DNA of 47,532 nucleotides from Comamonadaceae bacterium (GTDB lineage Bacteria > Pseudomonadota > Gammaproteobacteria > Burkholderiales > Burkholderiaceae_C). This document shows positions 43,316 through 47,532 of this stretch, one piece after another. The stretch spans positions 1 to 47,532 of the forward strand of contig JAAFJC010000020.1 of the NCBI GenBank assembly GCA_013297925.1, written 5' to 3'. The notes under the pieces are model-generated. The model saw nothing but the letters and a program-made list of their open reading frames with translations, searched no databases and was not told the origin of the DNA. How positions within the stretch are numbered: the first letter of the stretch is position 1; each line of letters begins with the position of its first letter. Position numbers and translations under genes: made by a program.

Positions 43316-43618
43316 TCACAGCACCCATTTCACCATCGGATGCGTCGAGAGCGTGCGATACAGCTCATCAAGCTGCTCGCGGCTGGTGGCGGTGATCGTG
43401 ATAGTGAGCCCCAGGTATTTGCCACCCGAGCTGTCTTTGCGGGTGATCGTGCTCGCATCAAACGCAGGATCAAACTGGTGCGCCACATGCACGATGGCCG
43501 CTTCAAAGCCATCCACATTGGGCCCAAGCACCTTGATCGGAAACAGGCTTGGGTATTGGATGAGCGATTGCTCAGGCGGAATATCTGAGGGCGAGGAGGA
43601 AGGAATAGGCGTGTTCAC
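43316..43618 (-). CDS. ybeD: DUF493/YbeD-family protein
   Basis: Small ACT-like ferredoxin-fold protein of unknown role. Seen: 100 aa; LIQYPSLFPIKVLGPN, then FDASTITRKDSSGGKYLGLT and a final helix and strand LDELYRTLSTHPMVKWVL. Its ATG overlaps the stop of the class IV aminotransferase gene (ATGA). In many related genomes this pair is followed by lipB and lipA; here the convergent SPOR-like gene follows instead. Confidence 0.92.
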   Translation of the reverse strand: MNTPIPSSSPSDIPPEQSLIQYPSLFPIKVLGPNVDGFEAAIVHVAHQFDPAFDASTITRKDSSGGKYLGLTITITATSREQLDELYRTLSTHPMVKWVL

Positions 43619-44532
43619 ACCGCTATTTTCGCAGCTTGGTAGCCCGCATACAGGCGCTGGTAAATCGGGCCCGGCTTTCCGCTGCCCACGCTCGCGCCAT
43701 CCAGCTTCGTGATCGGCAGCACCTCCTTGGTGGCTGAGGACAGCAGCAGCTCATCCGCAGCCAACACTTCCTCTCGCGAGATGCGCCGCAGGGAAAACGG
43801 GATGCCTTGCGCCTTGCAAATGTCCTCAATCAAACCAAAGCGAATGCCCTCCAGCACCAAATTGTCTTTGGGCACACCCAGCACCGCTCCGTCCTTGACC
43901 ACCCAGACATTGCTGGCTGCCGCCTCTGACAAATGGCCTTGGCGGTACATCACCGTCTCCAGCGCGCCCGCATCAAAGCTGATCTGCCGCGAGAACACCG
44001 CCCCGAGCAGGCTCGTGGATTTGATATGCGCTTTTTCCCAGCGGAAATCATCCGCACTCACGCAGGCCACGCCCTGCTCGCGCTGAGCATTGGAGGGCAG
44101 CTTCAACGGGCTGCGCATCATGAAAACGGTGGGCGCAATGTCCTTGGGCATCACATGATCACGCAATGCCACGCCGCGCGTGATTTGGAGGTAAATCAGC
44201 GCATTTTGAGATGAGAAATCGCCAATCGCCGGCATGGAATCTGCGGGAACAGCTATCATTTCAGGAGTCATTAAACCTTCCACAATGCCCAGCCACTGCT
44301 CTTGGGTATGCGGATTCGGGATGCGCAATTCAGCGAGTGAGCGCTCCAGCCGAGCCATATGCTGGGATAAGCGAAACGGTTTGCCGTTGTACACCACAAA
44401 CACTTCGTACACGCCATCACCAAAGATAAACCCCCGATCCATCACACTGATCTTGGCCTGATCAATCGTGGTGAACTCGCCGCTCGCGCCGCGGCCTAAA
44501 TAGCAAGGATAGGGAGGAAGCTGATCAAACAT
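43615..44532 (-). CDS. Class IV aminotransferase, D-amino-acid type
   Basis: PLP-dependent fold-IV transaminase, probably D-alanine aminotransferase-like. Seen: 305 aa; FIFGDGVYEVFVVYNG, PLP-lysine segment RWEKAHIKSTSLLGA, LSEAAASNVWVVKDG and SATKEVLPITKLDG. Branched-chain enzymes share the fold, so substrate handedness is inferred from overall resemblance. Odd: about residues 89-102 (EMIAVPADSMPAI) come from a copy of the dispersed repeat and form an extra loop in the small domain. The gene heads the aminotransferase-ybeD pair. Confidence 0.88.
   Translation of the reverse strand: MFDQLPPYPCYLGRGASGEFTTIDQAKISVMDRGFIFGDGVYEVFVVYNGKPFRLSQHMARLERSLAELRIPNPHTQEQWLGIVEGLMTPEMIAVPADSMPAIGDFSSQNALIYLQITRGVALRDHVMPKDIAPTVFMMRSPLKLPSNAQREQGVACVSADDFRWEKAHIKSTSLLGAVFSRQISFDAGALETVMYRQGHLSEAAASNVWVVKDGAVLGVPKDNLVLEGIRFGLIEDICKAQGIPFSLRRISREEVLAADELLLSSATKEVLPITKLDGASVGSGKPGPIYQRLYAGYQAAKIAV
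44228..44266 (+). repeat. Dispersed repeat inside the aminotransferase gene
   Basis: Seen: GCCGGCATGGAATCTGCGGG then AACAGCTATCATTTCAGGAG. Head and core are near consensus, with GCGGGAAC in place of GCGCGAGC; the tail has lost most of its dyad. The opposite strand is read in frame as EMIAVPADSMPA. Confidence 0.75.
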
Positions 44533-44544
44533 CCGCTTATTAAA

Positions 44545-45078
44545 TCATGCTTGACGCGCCCGCCTAGCGCGCTGCTTACGCCAAAAATTTAAGCGCCAGC
44601 CCAGTTTCACGAGCAAATAGCCCGCGATGGCACCGCCCACAGCAAACATTCCCATGCCCAGCACGGCTGGCCAGCCGATGCTGCTGAGCCACTGAAGGAG
44701 GCCCCCGCCATCAGCTAGCTTAGCTGGAGGTGGCGCATCGATGAAGAGGCTACCCACCTTGTAAGCCAAGTAAAGCCAGAAGCCGACGGTGAACGGATTG
44801 GTGATGAAGGTAATCGCCGCTGCAACAGGAATATTTGCGCGCCACCACACACAATGCGCTGCCGCAAAGATGATTTGCGCAAACGGAATGACGAAAGCCC
44901 AAAACGTGCCGATGGCCACGCCGCGCGCTACGGATTCGTGCTGAGCCGTCCACAGCTTGCGATCCAAAATGCGATCCGCAATCGGCGCGAGCCACGGCTG
45001 CTGCGCCAGCTCCTCGCGCTTGGGCAGGGATTGGCGAAAGCGCTCAAACCAGCTGGGTTTTGATGATGGGGAATTCAC
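44545..45078 (-). CDS. DUF2062-family membrane protein
   Basis: Seen: 177 aa; the family pattern ESVARGVAIGTFWAFVIPFA, then PVAAAITFITNPFTVGFWLY and a third membrane segment VLGMGMFAVGGAIAGYLLVK, with a very basic C-terminus (RKQRARRARQ). Function is unknown. The start codon is GTG; no ATG fits the conserved N-terminus. It lies 12 nt before the aminotransferase gene on the same strand, so the two are probably co-transcribed. Confidence 0.88.
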   Translation of the reverse strand: MNSPSSKPSWFERFRQSLPKREELAQQPWLAPIADRILDRKLWTAQHESVARGVAIGTFWAFVIPFAQIIFAAAHCVWWRANIPVAAAITFITNPFTVGFWLYLAYKVGSLFIDAPPPAKLADGGGLLQWLSSIGWPAVLGMGMFAVGGAIAGYLLVKLGWRLNFWRKQRARRARQA

Positions 45079-45203
45079 TCAATACGTACCAAAGAAGATT
45101 CACAGAAGTCTATAGCAGCTTCTTGACAGTGGACATTGTGTTGAAAACTCAGTCACCCTGCCGAGCCGAGGACATGCAAGAATTCAAACAAAAATCATTG
45201 GTA

Positions 45204-45245
45204 GCAGGCATAGAATCTGCGCAAAGTGCTATTGAATAAATAGCA
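45204..45245 (+). repeat. Dispersed palindromic repeat, after the histidine kinase
   Basis: Seen: GCAGGCATAGAATCTGCGCA then AAGTGCTATTGAATAAATAGC. The AAGTGCT core is intermediate between the canonical copies and the copy inside murG, which supports treating them as one family. It ends at the kinase stop codon. Confidence 0.8.
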
Positions 45246-45246
45246 A

Positions 45247-47532
45247 TCATTTTTCCACTTCAGCTCGCTCCAAGCGCCTCTTGGCAGCCTCTTGAAGTGC
45301 TTGCGCGAGGGCAGTGGGCTTAATCGGCTTACTGAGGTAGTCATCCATACCAGCGTCGATGCAAATTTCGCGGTCACCTTCCATGGCGTTCGCTGTCATG
45401 GCCACAATTTGGGGTTGTTGCGATGCGGCAATATCCGAGCGAATTCGGCGCGTAGCTTCTAGGCCATCCATCTCAGGCATTTGAACATCCATCAACACCA
45501 GATCAAAGGGCTTCACGGGTGCAGCCTCTTGGAGCATCGCCAAGGCCAGCGCGCCATTGACGGCCAACTCAATCTGATAACCCAAACCTTGCAAAATCAG
45601 TGTCGCTACACGCTGATTCACCAAATTATCTTCGGCGAGCAAGATGCGAAGCGGATATTCATCAGCCAGCTTTTTCTTATTGCTTGCAGCGGCCACTTGA
45701 GGCAAAGGTGCTGCTTGGCTGTTGACGAAGCCTGCTGCGGCCACTGCTCGCTGCGCAGATGCGGGGCGATCCAAAACGCGCGAGAGAGCGGCCATAAGTT
45801 GGGCGGATTTGATGGGCTTGGAGAGCGTTTGCGCCACACCGAGCTCGCGGCTGCGCATGCCATCCATGCCTTGCGAAGTGAGCACAAGCAAGGGCAGCGT
45901 GGCGGCATTGTGCTTTTCTCGAATGAGACGCGCAAGCTCATAACCATCCATACCAGGCATCTGCACATCCAGTAGTGCTACATCAAAATACTCACCGCTG
46001 GCGAGAAGATCAAGCGCCTGCTGACCACTGGCCACGCTCACAGGATGCATGCCCCAGCGCGTGGTTTGCAAATCGATGATGCGGCGGTTGGTGGCGTTAT
46101 CGTCCACCACCAGCACACGCTTGCCATTGAGCTTTTGATCACCCGCGCTGTTCCACGCAATCGGCCCGGTTTGCACCGCATGCAATGGAATTTCAAACTG
46201 GAAATTGCTGCCGGCATCGATCTCTGACTCGACCCAAATGCGCCCGCCCATCAAGCCGATCAGGCGCTTGCAAATGGCTAGGCCCAAGCCCGTGCCGCCG
46301 TAATGCCGCGTGGTGGAGGCATCGACCTGGCTGAACACTTGGAAAAGGCGATTCAAGCGATCCGCCGGGATGCCAATGCCGGTATCGCGCACGCTGGCAT
46401 GCAGCAAAGGCTCGCCATGCTCGCCCAAGCGACGGGTGAGTGTGACAACCACTTCGCCCTGCTGCGTGAATTTCACCGCATTGCTGATCAGATTCACAAA
46501 GACTTGGCGCAGGCGCGTGGCATCGCCGAGCACAGTACGTGGCACCTCATCGTCGATCCAATACAGCAGATCCAGGCCCTTGCTAGTGGCAGGCTTGGCC
46601 GTGAGATCGAGCGCAGTTTCAATGCAATCGCTCAGCGCCACTGGCACTTGCTCCAGCGAGAGATGGCCAGATTCGATTTTGGAGAAATCCAAAATATCGT
46701 TGATCAGGGAGAGCAGCTGGTCGCTGCTGTTGCGAATCGTGTCGGCAAACTCGCGCTGCTCGGCAGTCAACGCGGTTTCCAGCAGCAAATCGCTCATGCC
46801 GATCACGGCATTCATCGGCGTGCGGATCTCGTGGCTCATATTGGCCAAAAATTCAGCCTTGGCGCGCTCTGCAGCTTCAGCGCTGTCTTTGGCCTGCATC
46901 AACGCCACTTCCACTTGCTTGCGCGGCGTGATGTCTCGCGCGATACCGACCAAGCCGGTGCACTCGCCATGCTCGTTGAGCATCGGCGTTTTGATCAGCT
47001 CCAAATACATCGGATCGCCAGTTTGCGGATGCGGTGCCACATCCTCGCGCACTTCAGTTTTCCCACCCTGCATGACCGCCGCATTCGACGCCATATAGCG
47101 CGAGCCCCGCTCTTGGCCAAAGATATCGGCTGGCGTTTTGCCTGTCATCTCTGCCTGAGTCAGATTATGGGCTTCTAAGAAAGCTTTGTTGCCGATTTGA
47201 TAGTGCCCATCGCGGTTGATCACCCAAATATGGTCTTGGATGCTATGGATCAACGCGGAGAGTTGCGATTCCTTTTGCCTCACCGCTTCTTCAGCAGCTT
47301 TACGCGCAGTGATATCGCGAGAAATGCCCGCCAAACCAATGCAATCGCCTTGTGCGTCGAGCAAAGGAATTTTTGAAAGCTCGGTGATCACAGGCAGACC
47401 TGTGGCAGGGTCTGTGAAGGTGTCTTCTCGGAGAGCTGGTTTTTTGTCTTGCATCATCTGCATATCTGCTGCCATGAATTGGGCAGACATTGCAGAATCG
47501 AAAATTTCAGGCGTCGTGTGGCCAAGCACTTG
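45247..47532 (-). CDS. Hybrid sensor histidine kinase, 3' part (PAS-PAS-HK-REC-REC)
   Basis: Partial: the reading frame is open at the window end, so the N-terminus is missing. Seen (numbered from the GTG at 47529): two PAS/PAC units with the repeated GISRDIT and GIARDIT ends (to residue 72 and residue 202), HisKA with phospho-acceptor H233 (FLANMSHEIRTPMNAVIGM), HATPase motifs NLISNAVKFT, DTGIGIP and GGTGLGLAIC, then two receiver domains with D521 (LLDVQMPGMDG) and D681 (LMDVQMPEMDG) and conserved Lys in both SKPIK loops. No Hpt domain follows, so an external phosphotransfer protein or direct regulation is expected. The signal is unknown. Confidence 0.93.
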   Translation of the reverse strand, partial: QVLGHTTPEIFDSAMSAQFMAADMQMMQDKKPALREDTFTDPATGLPVITELSKIPLLDAQGDCIGLAGISRDITARKAAEEAVRQKESQLSALIHSIQDHIWVINRDGHYQIGNKAFLEAHNLTQAEMTGKTPADIFGQERGSRYMASNAAVMQGGKTEVREDVAPHPQTGDPMYLELIKTPMLNEHGECTGLVGIARDITPRKQVEVALMQAKDSAEAAERAKAEFLANMSHEIRTPMNAVIGMSDLLLETALTAEQREFADTIRNSSDQLLSLINDILDFSKIESGHLSLEQVPVALSDCIETALDLTAKPATSKGLDLLYWIDDEVPRTVLGDATRLRQVFVNLISNAVKFTQQGEVVVTLTRRLGEHGEPLLHASVRDTGIGIPADRLNRLFQVFSQVDASTTRHYGGTGLGLAICKRLIGLMGGRIWVESEIDAGSNFQFEIPLHAVQTGPIAWNSAGDQKLNGKRVLVVDDNATNRRIIDLQTTRWGMHPVSVASGQQALDLLASGEYFDVALLDVQMPGMDGYELARLIREKHNAATLPLLVLTSQGMDGMRSRELGVAQTLSKPIKSAQLMAALSRVLDRPASAQRAVAAAGFVNSQAAPLPQVAAASNKKKLADEYPLRILLAEDNLVNQRVATLILQGLGYQIELAVNGALALAMLQEAAPVKPFDLVLMDVQMPEMDGLEATRRIRSDIAASQQPQIVAMTANAMEGDREICIDAGMDDYLSKPIKPTALAQALQEAAKRRLERAEVEK

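Noticed and set aside
46303-47178. 291-codon plus-strand reading frame
   Set aside because: Opposite strand of the hybrid histidine kinase, whose catalytic motifs are all present.

Overview
The window reads as chromosomal DNA of a betaproteobacterium of the order Burkholderiales, most likely Comamonadaceae-like. This rests on gene order (mraZ to ftsZ; ybeZ-ybeY; birA followed by a SPOR protein), on protein signatures, and on many copies of a short palindromic repeat of the type I associate with Comamonadaceae genomes. The genus cannot be fixed from the sequence alone. Most of the window has moderately high GC; the fatty acid desaturase island and the intergenic segment upstream of amtB are visibly richer in A+T.

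Region 1 (1-17.75 kb, minus strand) is a complete division and cell-wall (dcw) cluster transcribed as mraZ-rsmH-ftsL-ftsI-murE-murF-mraY-murD-ftsW-murG-murC-ddlB-ftsQ-ftsA-ftsZ. Most junctions are 1 to 11 nt overlaps, and a hairpin terminator follows ftsZ. Upstream of mraZ lie candidate promoters and four 4-bp boxes with an exact 10-bp period that look like the MraZ operator. Three things are odd: the murC start is duplicated as a 39-codon mini-gene, MurD carries an acidic insert of about 55 residues, and repeat-derived codons sit inside murE and murG.

Region 2 (17.9-22.7 kb) holds a TetR regulator, ybeY and phoH/ybeZ on the minus strand. A 170-bp imperfect palindrome fills the divergent gap to ruvA, and a small lipoprotein gene follows. 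A MazEF-type toxin-antitoxin pair lies inside the ruvA-ruvB interval, with the toxin stop overlapping the ruvB start.

Region 3 (22.8-33.5 kb) is metabolic and accessory. It contains a gluconokinase/TRAP transporter operon facing a LacI-type regulator with two identical operators; amtB with a strong sigma-54 promoter match and a LysE-type exporter gene behind it; a ParD-like/zeta toxin pair; and a compact ribokinase, nucleoside hydrolase and 2-oxoglutarate/Fe(II) oxygenase operon.

Region 4 (33.4-38.2 kb) holds a long hairpin element, moaC, a BepA-type periplasmic protease whose signal peptide is partly made from the dispersed repeat, a YchJ-like protein and a small membrane protein. It ends with a desaturase gene bracketed by two 130-bp inverted repeats.

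Region 5 (38.2-47.5 kb) begins with topoisomerase III fused to a histone-H1-like Lys/Ala tail and a SWIB domain. It is divergent, across an alternating purine-pyrimidine tract, from a small SET-domain methyltransferase gene. Then come birA, a SPOR-like protein, DUF493, a class IV aminotransferase, a DUF2062 protein and the 3' part of a hybrid histidine kinase that runs off the window.

The observations most worth following are the TopB-H1-SWIB/SET pair, the dispersed repeat that enters reading frames, the toxin-antitoxin module translationally coupled to ruvB, the murC start duplication, and the inverted-repeat desaturase cassette. No tRNA, rRNA, CRISPR array or intact insertion sequence was seen.
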